Assembly: GCA_944383825.1 (NCBI GenBank)
Contig: CALWRA010000013.1
Location: forward strand, 1 to 64,000
Origin: an uncultured Acetatifactor sp.
GTDB taxonomy: Bacteria; Bacillota; Clostridia; Lachnospirales; Lachnospiraceae
Direction: 5' to 3'
DNA: 64,000 nucleotides
A program made the position numbers and the translations under genes. Positions 1-10,081 of this stretch are shown here, piece after piece. A model generated the notes under the pieces. That model had not been told where the DNA came from. It did no database searches and saw only the letters and a program-made list of their open reading frames with translations. Within the stretch, counting starts at the first letter, position 1. Each line of letters begins with the position of its first letter.

Positions 1-259
1 CCTGCGGATTTCTGCAGACCCTTCATCACGGATGCGCAAAATCGGTTTTATTGTTGTCCTTTTGCGGGGGTGCCTTTCAGTTCCGCATTTCTTTTTGCTG
101 AAAGAAGTGCAAACGATAAAACCTATCATTTAACAGAAACTTTATTGATTTTTTGGATTGTATCCCGTATTCTGAATAATAGTTGGACATTGTCGGCGTA
201 TAATAGTCGGATATTTTTGGAGCTGCTTTTATTCTGCGGCGGCATGTCTTAAAGTATGA

Positions 260-1573
<1,314 letters not shown>

Positions 1574-1592
1574 GACTTTCTGACTGACAGAC

Positions 1593-1644
1593 AACGAGGG
1601 TATTCCTCAAGTCATTTATGACTTTTGGGACGCCCTCGTTTTGG
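1593..1644 (+). terminator. Rho-independent terminator after eno
   Basis: An 8-bp outer stem AACGAGGG (1593-1600) pairs with CCCTCGTT (1633-1640), with a further inner stem around AGTCAT/ATGACT, followed by a short T-run. It closes the eno transcript before the metal-ATPase module. Confidence 0.8.
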
Positions 1645-1736
1645 CTTTTTCTGACGTTATGTTTAAAACTCCCTGCAAAGTGGAATAATTTAACAGAATG
1701 AAACTACAGATTTGTTTTCCAAGGAGGAATATAAAA

Positions 1737-1982
1737 ATGGGAAGATATTATCGTCTGTCGAAAAAGCTGACGGTTGGACAGGCAGAGGAGATTGCAAACA
1801 AAATTGGACAGATTGAAAATGTAGAAAGTGTGGCGGTCACTCGGGAGGGCTCTTTTCTTGAGGTAGAGGTCAAGAACGGGAATTTTTCCGAGGTTATGGG
1901 AAAGGCGGTGAATATCTGCAGTAGATCCGGGGCGGGAGCAGAACTTTCCTTTGCTGGATTTAACGATAAAATTTCTCAATAA
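1737..1982 (+). CDS. Small HMA-like (ferredoxin-fold) protein of a metal ATPase operon
   Basis: 81-residue soluble protein. I start it at the ATG at 1737 because AAGGAGG sits 9 bases upstream; a longer reading from 1698 has no such site. The alternating strand/helix pattern (LTVGQAEEIANKIGQIENV, then VAVTREGSFLEVEV) resembles a heavy-metal-associated ferredoxin-like fold in which the helix is followed by a self-recognition strand. No CxxC metal-binding pair is present. It lies 80 bp upstream of a small membrane protein and a P-type ATPase, so a role in the same metal-export module is likely but inferred only from position and fold pattern. Confidence 0.7.
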   Translation: MGRYYRLSKKLTVGQAEEIANKIGQIENVESVAVTREGSFLEVEVKNGNFSEVMGKAVNICSRSGAGAELSFAGFNDKISQ

Positions 1983-2062
1983 CAACATTTTTATAGAGAA
2001 ATGAAAATACCGGTGCTATGATTAAAGTTAATTCAAAACACATAAGAAGAAGGAGGTAAAAA

Positions 2063-2356
2063 ATGCGATTCAGATTCAATGGAAAGAAAACGGGAATTTT
2101 TGCGGCAGGAGTGCTTTTCGGCACTGCGGGAATTAAAATCCTGTCCAGCAGGGATGCAAGAAAATTTTATACCAACTGCGCTGCTGCTGCGCTGAGGGCA
2201 AAGGAATGTATTATGAAAACCGTAACCACGGTTCAGGAAAATTGTGAGGACATTTATGCCGATGCATTGCGGATGAATGAGGAGAGAGAAGCACAGACCG
2301 CGGAATTTGAAGATACTTCCGGGGAAAACGCCGAAGCTGGAGAAGGGGAAGGTTGA
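2063..2356 (+). CDS. DUF6110-like small membrane protein, PacL-like companion of the P-type ATPase
   Basis: 97 residues, start ATG after AAGAAGGAGG. A glycine-rich hydrophobic N-terminal segment (GIFAAGVLFGTAGIKIL, residues 11-27) is followed by an amphipathic alanine-rich helix and a very acidic tail (from about residue 70). It resembles DUF6110 proteins found beside clostridial metal ATPases. The architecture (membrane helix, soluble helix, acidic metal-binding-type tail) parallels mycobacterial DUF1490/PacL proteins that scaffold the CtpC ATPase; that parallel is my inference. The stop lies 36 bp before the ATPase start, so the two are translated from one message. Confidence 0.7.
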   Translation: MRFRFNGKKTGIFAAGVLFGTAGIKILSSRDARKFYTNCAAAALRAKECIMKTVTTVQENCEDIYADALRMNEEREAQTAEFEDTSGENAEAGEGEG

Positions 2357-2362
2357 ATGAAC

Positions 2363-2378
2363 GCCCGCTGAAGCGGGC
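2363..2378 (+). other. Tetraloop hairpin between the small membrane protein and the ATPase
   Basis: GCCCGC (2363-2368), loop TGAA, GCGGGC (2373-2378). It forms a perfect 6-bp GC stem within the 35-bp gap and ends 13 bases before the chosen ATPase start (2392), close to its weak ribosome binding site. There is no T-run, so it is not a terminator. It may be an mRNA processing site or a translational control element. Confidence 0.5.
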
Positions 2379-2391
2379 AAAGGGTATAAGA

Positions 2392-4485
2392 ATGAAATTT
2401 GTAATCAGACATGAAGGACCAGGACGTATTCGAGTCCATATGATGCAGAAGCGTATGAGCTGTACGGAGGCGGATACGCTTCTGTATTATCTTGAGAATC
2501 TTGATTTTGTGCAAAAGGCTAAGGTCTATGAGAGAACCCAGGACGCGGTGATCTGCTTTTCTGGGGATAGGAAGAGGTTAATCGGGGCTCTGCAACGCTT
2601 CAGCTATACGAAAATACAGGTTCCCGAGGAAATTCTGCAGAATTCCGGAAGAGCCCTGAACAATTCCTATCAGGAAAAATTAGTTGGGGCCGTTCTGACG
2701 CACTATGGCAAAAAGCTGTTTCTGCCTTATCCGGTGAGATTTGCTTTAGCAGGAATAAACGCCTGCAGATATATCTGGAGAGGGCTAAAGATTCTTTTGA
2801 AGAGGCGGATTGAGGTGCCGGTTTTGGATGCGGTTGCCATCGGAACATCCATGCTCAGAGCGGATGTTTCTACGGCGGCCTCTATCATGTTCCTTCTGCA
2901 TATCGGAGAAATTCTGGAAGAATGGACTCACAAAAAATCAGTGGGTGATCTGGCCAGAAGCATGGCGCTTCACACCGGAAAGGTATGGCTCGTAAATGAG
3001 GAGGGACAGGAAATGCTGATTCCGGCAAAGGCTGTAAAACAGCGGGACATAATCCGAATACATATGGGAAATGTGATTCCCTTTGACGGCGAAGTACTGG
3101 AAGGAGAAGCAATGGTCAATCAGTCGTCTCTGACGGGCGAGTCCCTTGGAGTGAGAAAAAGTAAAGGGGGCTGTGTCTATGCCGGTACAGTTCTGGAGGA
3201 AGGAGAGCTGACCATCTGTGTAAGGCAGGCTACAGGCTCCAGCCGATATGAAAAAATTGTAGCCATGATCGAGGAATCCGAAAAGCTCAAGTCCTCTCTG
3301 GAAAGCCGGGCGGAGCATTTAGCGGATAAACTGGTGCCTTATACACTTCTGGGAACGGCGCTCACTTATCTGCTGACAAGAAATGTGGCGAAAGCTTTGG
3401 CCATCCTTATGGTTGACTTTTCCTGCGCTCTTAAGCTGGCCATGCCTCTTACGGTGCTTTCTGCCATTAGAGAGGCCGGCGTTTGCAGCATTACCGTTAA
3501 AGGTGGAAAGTATCTGGAGGCCATGGCTGAGGCGGACACCATTGTCTTTGACAAGACGGGAACGCTGACGAAGGCCAGTCCATCTGTAGTGAAGATGGTT
3601 TCCTTTAACGGAATGGAGGAGAATGAGCTTTTGCGCATAGCAGCCTGTATGGAGGAGCATTTTCCTCACTCCATGGCCAGAGCGGTGGTGGAGGCGGCCT
3701 GCAGAAGAGGATTGGTCCATGAGGAAATGCACTCAAAGGTGGACTATATCGTGGCTCATGGCATCGCCACCACTATAGAAGGCAAAAGGGCGGTAATTGG
3801 CAGCTATCACTTTATTCTGGAGGATGAGCACTGTGAGATACCGGAAAATATGCACAGGGCATTTGAGGAACTGCCGAAAGAATATTCCCATCTTTATCTG
3901 GCGCTTGAAGGCCGCCTGGCAGCGGTGATCTGTATTGAGGACCCTCTCCGGAGGGAGGCGTCAGCGGTGGTTGAAGCTTTGCGCCAGGCGGGCTTTGAAA
4001 AAGTAGTGATGATGACCGGAGACAGCGAGAGAACAGCGCGGGCCATTGCGGAGCGGCTGAGGCTGGATGAATACTATTCGGAGGTGCTGCCCGAGGAGAA
4101 AGCCCGGTTTGTGGAACGGGAAAAGGCCCTGGGCAAAAAGGTTGTAATGGTTGGCGACGGCATCAATGATTCCCTGGCCCTTTCCTGTGCGGATGTTGGA
4201 ATCGCCATAAGCGATGGTGCGGAGATTGCCAGGGAGATAGCAGATGTGACCATTGCTGGGGAAAGATTGGATGGAATTGTAACGCTGAAAAGGCTCAGCA
4301 ATGCCATGATGAAGCGCATCCGGCAGAATTACAGGCGAATCGTGGGATTTAACGCAGGACTGATCGCTCTTGGGGTGGGCGGCGTGATCCAGCCCACCAC
4401 CTCGGCTCTTCTGCACAATGCCTCGACCATCGCTTTCAGTCTAAAAAGCATGGAAAATCTTCTGGAAGAAGAAAAAAAGTTGTAA
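2392..4485 (+). CDS. Heavy-metal-translocating P-type ATPase with atypical ion-binding motif
   Basis: 697 residues from the ATG at 2392. A TTG at 2353 in the same frame would add 13 residues and overlap the upstream gene. Order: N-terminal HMA-like domain without CxxC (about 1-80), membrane segments, actuator loop with TGES (about 248), membrane segments, phosphorylation motif DKTGTLT with D387, nucleotide-binding domain, MVGDGINDS (about 588) and C-terminal helices. All catalytic motifs are present. The usual CPC/CPx in the ion-path helix is replaced by FSCALKLAMP (Ser344-Cys345), so both the first cysteine and the proline are missing. The transported metal cannot be named from this. It is the last gene of a three-gene module and is convergent with the next gene. 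Confidence 0.9.
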   Translation: MKFVIRHEGPGRIRVHMMQKRMSCTEADTLLYYLENLDFVQKAKVYERTQDAVICFSGDRKRLIGALQRFSYTKIQVPEEILQNSGRALNNSYQEKLVGAVLTHYGKKLFLPYPVRFALAGINACRYIWRGLKILLKRRIEVPVLDAVAIGTSMLRADVSTAASIMFLLHIGEILEEWTHKKSVGDLARSMALHTGKVWLVNEEGQEMLIPAKAVKQRDIIRIHMGNVIPFDGEVLEGEAMVNQSSLTGESLGVRKSKGGCVYAGTVLEEGELTICVRQATGSSRYEKIVAMIEESEKLKSSLESRAEHLADKLVPYTLLGTALTYLLTRNVAKALAILMVDFSCALKLAMPLTVLSAIREAGVCSITVKGGKYLEAMAEADTIVFDKTGTLTKASPSVVKMVSFNGMEENELLRIAACMEEHFPHSMARAVVEAACRRGLVHEEMHSKVDYIVAHGIATTIEGKRAVIGSYHFILEDEHCEIPENMHRAFEELPKEYSHLYLALEGRLAAVICIEDPLRREASAVVEALRQAGFEKVVMMTGDSERTARAIAERLRLDEYYSEVLPEEKARFVEREKALGKKVVMVGDGINDSLALSCADVGIAISDGAEIAREIADVTIAGERLDGIVTLKRLSNAMMKRIRQNYRRIVGFNAGLIALGVGGVIQPTTSALLHNASTIAFSLKSMENLLEEEKKL

Positions 4486-4509
4486 GACCACAGAGCAGCA
4501 GTGGGAAAA

Positions 4510-5814
4510 TCACAATACTCTGCGAATATTTTCCTTGATTCTGTCATTAAAAAAGGCATATCGAATCAGCTCCTCTTCCGTAAATCCCTGGAAACGGACT
4601 TGATCGTAGTCGTTCTGGGCCGTGTCGAAATCAGCTAAAATGCCATCACAGGCAGGGAGAAACAGAATTTTCTGCCTGCCTGTTTTCCTTTCTCCGATCT
4701 CCTCCATGCGGATATATCCCTTCGCGGTAAGCCGCTGAAGGCACATGGAAAGGGTTCGCCGGGAAAGGTTTACGAAGTCCGATAATTCTTTGAGGCTTTG
4801 AAACTCACCGGACTGGCTTAAATAAAAGAGCACCTTCACGTCGTTGAGAGTCAGATCGTTTTTCAGAGCTATGGTTTCCATATAGCGTTCCAGCAGCTTA
4901 CGGTCCCTGTAGGCGTCCATAATAATTCCATCCCTGTCCACAGCCCCGGAAAAAATACCAGTGCGTTCGTCTCCCAGCTTTTTAGAGCCGGGCAGCAGGG
5001 GAACGAGACCGTCTGTGGCGGCTTTCACCAGAAAGCTGTAAACCTGCAGGCGGTTCTTTTCGTATTCCTTTTCGTCCAGAATATGCTTGTAAAATTTATT
5101 GTAATAATCAAACATGAGAAGCTTCATTTTTATGGATTTGGAGAGGCTCATACTTTGACTTACTAAAGAACCCTCGGTTTTCACATAATAATAGACAGGG
5201 GCCTGAAGGGCATAAAAGGATTTGCTGTGAAGGATATATTCCAGATTGAACAGGAAATCCTCACACCAACTGAGCGCCGCATCCATGCGCAGATGGTGTT
5301 TTTCCACAATATCTTTGCGATAAAGTTTATTCCAAAGTACCCCGTAGTAAAAATCCGCAGGATTTGCCATCATATGCGCTGCGTAGGCTTCTCTGGTTAA
5401 AACGTTTTCTTCTTCGATATCCCCCTTGTGAGAAATCCGCTTGCCCACTACCCGGTAAAAATCCGCAATTACCAGATCGCAGTCATGCTTCTTGGCGGCT
5501 CGGACAAATAGCTTGGTAGCGTCGGGAGCAATCCAGTCGTCGCTGTCCGCAAACTGCAGGTAAGCGCCCCTTGCTCGGTCCAGAGCATAATTTCTGGTAT
5601 CGGAAACACCTGTATTTTCTTTGTGAAAGACATGCACCCGGGGATCCAGAGAGGCATATTCGTCACAGATGGAGCCGGAAAGATCCGTGCTGCCATCATT
5701 TATCAAAAGCAGCTCAAAATCCGTAAATTCTTGATGAAGTATGCTGTCCACACAGCGCTGTATAAATTTTTCCGCGTTATAGACAGGAACAATAATACTG
5801 ACGGTAGGTTCCAT
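4510..5814 (-). CDS. GT2 glycosyltransferase fused to a MarR-like winged-helix domain
   Basis: 434 residues, start ATG at 5814 preceded by AAAGGAG; an upstream ATG in frame at 5853 lacks such a site. Residues 1-110 are a GT-A fold: VSIIVPVYNAEKFIQRCVDS, LLINDGSTD and the metal-binding region QFADSDDW, followed by the usual GT2 tail with aromatic residues. From about residue 320 to the end there is a second unit, NDVKVLFYLSQSGEF then LSDFVNLSRRTLSMCLQRL, a basic wing ERKTGRQKI and a closing helix pair, reading like a MarR-type DNA-binding domain. The fusion is one continuous ORF. The sugar substrate is unknown. Either a self-regulating envelope gene or a domain reused for protein contacts is possible. 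Confidence 0.85.
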   Translation of the reverse strand: MEPTVSIIVPVYNAEKFIQRCVDSILHQEFTDFELLLINDGSTDLSGSICDEYASLDPRVHVFHKENTGVSDTRNYALDRARGAYLQFADSDDWIAPDATKLFVRAAKKHDCDLVIADFYRVVGKRISHKGDIEEENVLTREAYAAHMMANPADFYYGVLWNKLYRKDIVEKHHLRMDAALSWCEDFLFNLEYILHSKSFYALQAPVYYYVKTEGSLVSQSMSLSKSIKMKLLMFDYYNKFYKHILDEKEYEKNRLQVYSFLVKAATDGLVPLLPGSKKLGDERTGIFSGAVDRDGIIMDAYRDRKLLERYMETIALKNDLTLNDVKVLFYLSQSGEFQSLKELSDFVNLSRRTLSMCLQRLTAKGYIRMEEIGERKTGRQKILFLPACDGILADFDTAQNDYDQVRFQGFTEEELIRYAFFNDRIKENIRRVL

Positions 5815-5979
5815 TTTGATTTGCTCCTTTGAGAAAAGATTGATGATAAGCATTATAATATCAAAATTGTCTGATTAGCAAGGGAGTATGACAAAAAAAT
5901 CATTTGTGCTAATATGTCTTTACAGTTGAATTTTTGTGATTTTCCGGAGGGAAATTGAAAAGAAGCAAAAAGGAGTGTT

Positions 5980-6687
5980 ATGATGAAAACAAAGTTGTTG
6001 GGACTGGGTCTGATTGGGGCTGCATTGTGTGGCTGCGGCGCAGAGATCCCTCCGGCACAGAATGAAAGTTCATCCCTAAAGCAGAGCCAAACCGCCAAGG
6101 AGTCATTCTCTGCTGACAGATATCAGGAAAATTATCTTAATGAATATGATGTGACCTTTGATGTATTTATGTATCCGGCTCTGTCAAATCCGGATCTGAA
6201 AACGGAAGCATTGGAGAACTGCAATCAGACGGATCTTTCCATTGCCAGAAATCAACTGTTTGCAAAATATGGGCGTAGGTTTGAGGATCCGTTTCTGAAT
6301 GCGATATTTGCCCGAAAAAGCGGGGATTATAATACATTCAGCGCTCTGCTATCCGGTTCCTCTGCGGATCTGGACGGAGATAGCGTACAGGAACGGATTT
6401 ATCTGGGATGTACAAAAGATGGAAGTTGGCTGCTTGCAGCCGCAGAGTATGGCTCCGCCGAGGACTTTGATGCAGGGAAGGCTTCAGAGGAATGGAAAGA
6501 ATGCAGGACAGAATTTTATCAATATATAAACGGTGTACTGACCTCTCTGGGCACGGTGGAATCTTATCCTGAGTGTATGCAGCTTTCGGATGGGAAACTT
6601 ACGGTCCGGGAAAAGACGCGGGAAGGACAGGAATGGGTAGTCTATGCGCTCACAGGAGAAGGCATTGGGGATAAAAGAGATGTGTGA
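5980..6687 (+). CDS. YARHG-domain lipoprotein
   Basis: 235 residues with a lipoprotein signal (LGLGLIGAALCGCGAEIPP, lipobox cysteine at about residue 19). A YARHG-type motif (SIARNQLFAKYGRRFEDPFLNAIFA) occupies about residues 87-111; this domain is common in extracellular proteins of gut Firmicutes and is of unknown function. The remaining C-terminal part looks like a beta-rich domain of no recognised family. AAAAGGAG precedes two tandem ATGs (5980, 5983). It stands alone between a divergent glycosyltransferase gene and an LCP gene, so an envelope role is likely. Confidence 0.8.
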   Translation: MMKTKLLGLGLIGAALCGCGAEIPPAQNESSSLKQSQTAKESFSADRYQENYLNEYDVTFDVFMYPALSNPDLKTEALENCNQTDLSIARNQLFAKYGRRFEDPFLNAIFARKSGDYNTFSALLSGSSADLDGDSVQERIYLGCTKDGSWLLAAAEYGSAEDFDAGKASEEWKECRTEFYQYINGVLTSLGTVESYPECMQLSDGKLTVREKTREGQEWVVYALTGEGIGDKRDV

Positions 6688-6855
6688 GCGCTCATCTTTG
6701 GTTAAAATTTAAAAAATTTTAAGCTCTTGTCTGGTGACGGAGGGAAAAAGATGTGTTATTCTTAAAGACGCGGAAGGCATCGTCAAAATGGAAAATCGGC
6801 TGCAGGAGTTTTTTGAGCTTTAGCAGCCTTTCTCAGTGTAAAAAAGGATGATACT

Positions 6856-8316
6856 ATGAGTAAAGATTTAACAAACAGAGATTCCATAAGCGAAATGGAG
6901 CAGATTCAGAGAGGGCTGGAAGCGTTTCTGCAGCAGGAGCTTAAGGAAATGGGGGCGGAGAGCAGGGAGAACGGCGCTTTGGCCGGCGGAGCTCAAACAG
7001 GCACAGGTGGGACGGACACCCTTCAAGCTGGCCGGGAACCTCAGCTTTTTACAATAGGAGAAGAAGAAAATCAGGAAAGGGAGATCGATATTATCGGTTC
7101 ATCAAAAAGAGAAAGCGGACAGAATAATCGAAGGAGAGACAGGGAGGCGTATTTTGAGGATTGGGACAGTGAGGATTACCGCCCGGACAGAGTAAAAGCC
7201 GTAGGGACAAAAAGCGGTTCTCAGAAAAAGAGAGGAAAGGAATCCAAAGCTGCCGGTCAGGCTTCCATCCGCAAAAAAGGATCGGCGCGGGGAGTGGAAA
7301 AGGAAAACAAAGCTCCCAAGGTATCCGAAGGGAAATCAAAAAAGCGCAGAAAAAAGAAATCACGCCTTCAGAAATTTCTAATTATTGTGGCGGTGATTTT
7401 GGCGCTTCTGACAGGAGGACTTTACTTGGGTGTGGGGGCGGTTTACGCCAAAATGAATTATCAGCCGTTGGAATCTCTTGCCGGTGCGCCTATGAAGGAG
7501 CAGGGCGTGGTGAATATCCTGCTGATCGGAAATGATTCCAGGGAGAATGCGGAAGATGGACGTTCTGATGCTATGATTCTGCTCTCTATCAGTAACAAGA
7601 CAAAAAAAATCTATATGACTTCCCTTCTCAGGGATATGTATGTGGAAATTCCGGGACATAACAACAATCGTCTCAATGCGGCCTACTCCTATGGCGGAGC
7701 AGGGCTTTTAATGGAAACGGTGGAGCAAAACCTTGACATTACTGTAAACAGGTATGTGCTGGTGAATTTTGAGGCCTTTGCCAATTTGGTGGACGCGGTG
7801 GGAGGCGTTGATTTAGAGCTTACCAGTGAGGAAATCGAGTATGTAAACGGTTATCTCGTGGAGTATAATATGCTTTTCGACCGTGCTGAGGGAACGGATT
7901 ACATGGATACCTCTCAAAGCGGTATGGTGCATTTAAATGGCCCTCAGGCTTTGGCTTATTGCAGAAACAGATATTTGGGGACAGATTTCGGAAGGACGGA
8001 GAGACAAAGAAAGGTGCTTTCCGCAGTCATTCAGAAACTTCCGACGGCTCTGCTCACAAATCCGGGTGAGCTGATAGGGGGCTTGATGCCGAATCTGACA
8101 ACGAATCTTACGCAAGGAGAATGCTTTTATTTGAGCCTTATGGCTTACAAGCTTCTGACCTATGAGATTGTGCAGACCAGTATTCCGCTGGAGGGAACCT
8201 ACAAAAATGCAACGATACGCAGCATGTCGGTGCTTGAGGTGGACTTTGAAGCCAATAAAGCATACCTGAAAGAAAATATATATGGTGAAAGCCCCCGGCA
8301 GCGAACGGATGGATGA
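6856..8316 (+). CDS. LytR-CpsA-Psr (LCP) family cell-wall glycopolymer ligase
   Basis: 486 residues. The long cytoplasmic N-terminus (about 1-170) is charged and disordered, becoming lysine/arginine-rich before the single membrane helix (about 173-195, FLIIVAVILALLTGGLYLG). The extracellular LCP domain follows: VNILLIGNDSR, RSDAMILLSIS, TSLLRDMYVEIPG, NRLNAAYSYGG, and FGRTERQRKVLSAV, with the conserved arginines and aspartates that bind polyprenyl-pyrophosphate. LCP enzymes transfer teichoic-acid or polysaccharide chains from lipid carriers to peptidoglycan. The N-terminal tail is unusually long for the family. A GGATG site precedes the start. It is probably transcribed alone. Confidence 0.92.
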   Translation: MSKDLTNRDSISEMEQIQRGLEAFLQQELKEMGAESRENGALAGGAQTGTGGTDTLQAGREPQLFTIGEEENQEREIDIIGSSKRESGQNNRRRDREAYFEDWDSEDYRPDRVKAVGTKSGSQKKRGKESKAAGQASIRKKGSARGVEKENKAPKVSEGKSKKRRKKKSRLQKFLIIVAVILALLTGGLYLGVGAVYAKMNYQPLESLAGAPMKEQGVVNILLIGNDSRENAEDGRSDAMILLSISNKTKKIYMTSLLRDMYVEIPGHNNNRLNAAYSYGGAGLLMETVEQNLDITVNRYVLVNFEAFANLVDAVGGVDLELTSEEIEYVNGYLVEYNMLFDRAEGTDYMDTSQSGMVHLNGPQALAYCRNRYLGTDFGRTERQRKVLSAVIQKLPTALLTNPGELIGGLMPNLTTNLTQGECFYLSLMAYKLLTYEIVQTSIPLEGTYKNATIRSMSVLEVDFEANKAYLKENIYGESPRQRTDG

Positions 8317-8346
8317 GTGCGCGGCAGTTCATAAAATTAAAAATAC

Positions 8347-8375
8347 TTGACATATATAGGCTGTCTATATATACT
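8347..8375 (+). promoter_or_regulatory. Consensus sigma-A promoter of the PadR operon
   Basis: TTGACA at 8347-8352, a 17-bp spacer, TATACT at 8370-8375. This is nearly perfect and its spacer and -10 are covered by the first palindromic operator, so binding there would exclude RNA polymerase. Confidence 0.85.
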
Positions 8376-8403
8376 GTGATATAGTATATAGGCAGCCTAT
8401 ATA
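8353..8403. promoter_or_regulatory. Pair of palindromic operators, probable PadR autoregulation sites
   Basis: Operator 1 is TATATAGGC-T-GTCTATATA (8353-8371, one mismatch). Operator 2 is TATATAGGC-A-GCCTATATA (8385-8403, perfect 9-1-9). The centres are 32 bp apart, about three helical turns, so both face the same side of the DNA. The first overlaps the promoter spacer, the second lies just after the expected start of transcription. PadR regulators commonly repress their own operon through such sites. Confidence 0.8.
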
Positions 8404-8490
8404 TATGGAGCTATTTAACCGATTTCTTGACTGAGCACAAAAGTTTTTCATTTTTTGTCTTGGTAAACACGCTTTGGAACGGAGGTAAGT

Positions 8491-8832
8491 ATGGCGGTTG
8501 ACAAGAGTCTAATTTCCGGGAGTATGACTATGCTGCTTTTAAAGCTGCTGGAGGAAAAGGATCTGTATGGGTATGAAATGATTGAAACTCTCAGGGAACG
8601 CTCAGAGAATGTTTTTGAGCTGAAAGCGGGCACTCTGTATCCCTTGCTGCATGCGATGGAAAGCAGGGGATTGGTAAAATCCTATGAAAGGGAAGCCGGA
8701 GGAAAAACCAGAAAATATTACAGCATTACAAAAGAGGGGAAAAAACTTTCCGCCGACAAACAAAAGGAATGGAAGGAATATTCCAGGGGAGTCCTCGGAG
8801 TTATCGGAGGTGCAGGTTATGGATTTGTCTGA
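8491..8832 (+). CDS. PadR family transcriptional regulator
   Basis: 113 residues, full length for the short PadR class. It contains the winged helix with LLKLLEEKDLYGYEMIETL, LKAGTLYPLLHAMESRGLV and the basic wing REAGGKTRKYYSITKEGKK. ACGGAGG precedes the ATG. It overlaps the next gene by 14 bp, so it is translationally coupled to a permease-prefix-domain membrane protein, the usual partnership for this class. Two palindromes and a consensus promoter upstream point to autorepression. The inducer is unknown; in related systems it is often an antibiotic or envelope stress. Confidence 0.93.
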   Translation: MAVDKSLISGSMTMLLLKLLEEKDLYGYEMIETLRERSENVFELKAGTLYPLLHAMESRGLVKSYEREAGGKTRKYYSITKEGKKLSADKQKEWKEYSRGVLGVIGGAGYGFV

Positions 8833-10081
8833 TTATATAACTGCGGTTACGGCGCAGATGAGATGCAAAAGGGCCCGTGCACCGGTGGCAAAGGAGCTGG
8901 CCGCCCGTATTGAGGATCAGAAACGGGTCTATGTGGAGGCGGGGTTGGACCACACTCGGGCAGAAGCCGAAGCGGTAAGACAAATGGGAGATGCGAAGGA
9001 GGTCGGGAGGCAGTTGGACCGCATTCATAGGCCCAGAATGGACGTCAAAACGTTGACGCTGGTTGGGATTTTTTCCCTGTCAGCCTGTTTTTTGCAGAAT
9101 ATGGTGGTTGTGGCCCAAAGTAATGGTGAAATAGCTGCAGGCAGGGCAGCTTTCACGACACTTTCTGTTTTTCTGGGGGTACTTCTCATGACAGGAATTT
9201 TGTTTGTGGATTACACCTGGCTTGAGAAAAGGCCCTTGGCAGTGTGGATTGTCCTGCTTTTGACGGCCATGGTCCCGGTAGAGCGGATAGTGGGAAGGGA
9301 GTGCGGAGCGGAAATTATACAGTATCTTCTGCTTGCTCTTTTTCTTCCGGCTTATGCAGGCGTTATTTGCTATTATCGAAAAAAGCGTTGGCTCGGCCTG
9401 TTTTTGTGCCTAATATGGCTGGCGGTTGGAATACTGGTTTTTTATTTTTGCAGCGGCCGATTCTTTTCGGTAATGACAATAGGACTTACTGGCATCCTGC
9501 TTCTTGTATTTTGTGTAGTAAAGGGTTGGTTTGACATTTCAAAGCATCCTGCATTGTTGGCTCTTGCTCTGATGGTAGGAGGGGGAATATGTGTATTTTC
9601 TGTCTACATTTTAAAGTGGAGAGGGGGTTATCAAGGAGCCAGACTGGAGGCGCTATGGAATGGAGGCTGGGAGAATTCCTATATTGCGGAAGAAATGAGA
9701 CGAATCCTGAAAAATCTTCAGATGGTGGGAGGAAGCAAAATATCTTTTCCCTGGGAGGGAGCCTCCGCCTTTCTTTTGCTAATGGAAAAGCTGGGAATTG
9801 CAGTGGCGGCTTTGGCAGCTGCCGGCTTGGCGATGATGTTTGTGCTGATGGCAGCGGGAGTGAGAAAACAGAAAAATGTATTTGGCGGGATTTTAGGCGC
9901 TGCCTGTCTGCTTGGACTTCTGCTCCCGACAATCCTTCATATACTGTGTAATTTTGCGCTGATTCCCTATTGTGAGGCAGTGATTCCTTTTCTATTTCCA
10001 GGATGGACGGCAAACGCCGTCTGTTATACCTTGCTGGGTTTGTATCTGTCTGTTTATCGGAACACGGATGTGGCGGCGTAG
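8819..10081 (+). CDS. Permease prefix domain 1 membrane protein (PadR partner)
   Basis: 420 residues from the ATG at 8819, preceded by GGAGG; a longer reading from 8684 lies wholly inside the PadR gene and is rejected. Residues 1-75 form the helical prefix domain seen next to PadR regulators (LSDYITAVTAQMRCKRARAP, then AEAEAVRQMGDAKEVGRQLD). About nine to ten hydrophobic segments follow. The function of these proteins is not established; they are thought to sense or respond to envelope conditions with the PadR protein. It ends at a terminator hairpin overlapping the stop codon. Confidence 0.85.
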   Translation: MDLSDYITAVTAQMRCKRARAPVAKELAARIEDQKRVYVEAGLDHTRAEAEAVRQMGDAKEVGRQLDRIHRPRMDVKTLTLVGIFSLSACFLQNMVVVAQSNGEIAAGRAAFTTLSVFLGVLLMTGILFVDYTWLEKRPLAVWIVLLLTAMVPVERIVGRECGAEIIQYLLLALFLPAYAGVICYYRKKRWLGLFLCLIWLAVGILVFYFCSGRFFSVMTIGLTGILLLVFCVVKGWFDISKHPALLALALMVGGGICVFSVYILKWRGGYQGARLEALWNGGWENSYIAEEMRRILKNLQMVGGSKISFPWEGASAFLLLMEKLGIAVAALAAAGLAMMFVLMAAGVRKQKNVFGGILGAACLLGLLLPTILHILCNFALIPYCEAVIPFLFPGWTANAVCYTLLGLYLSVYRNTDVAA

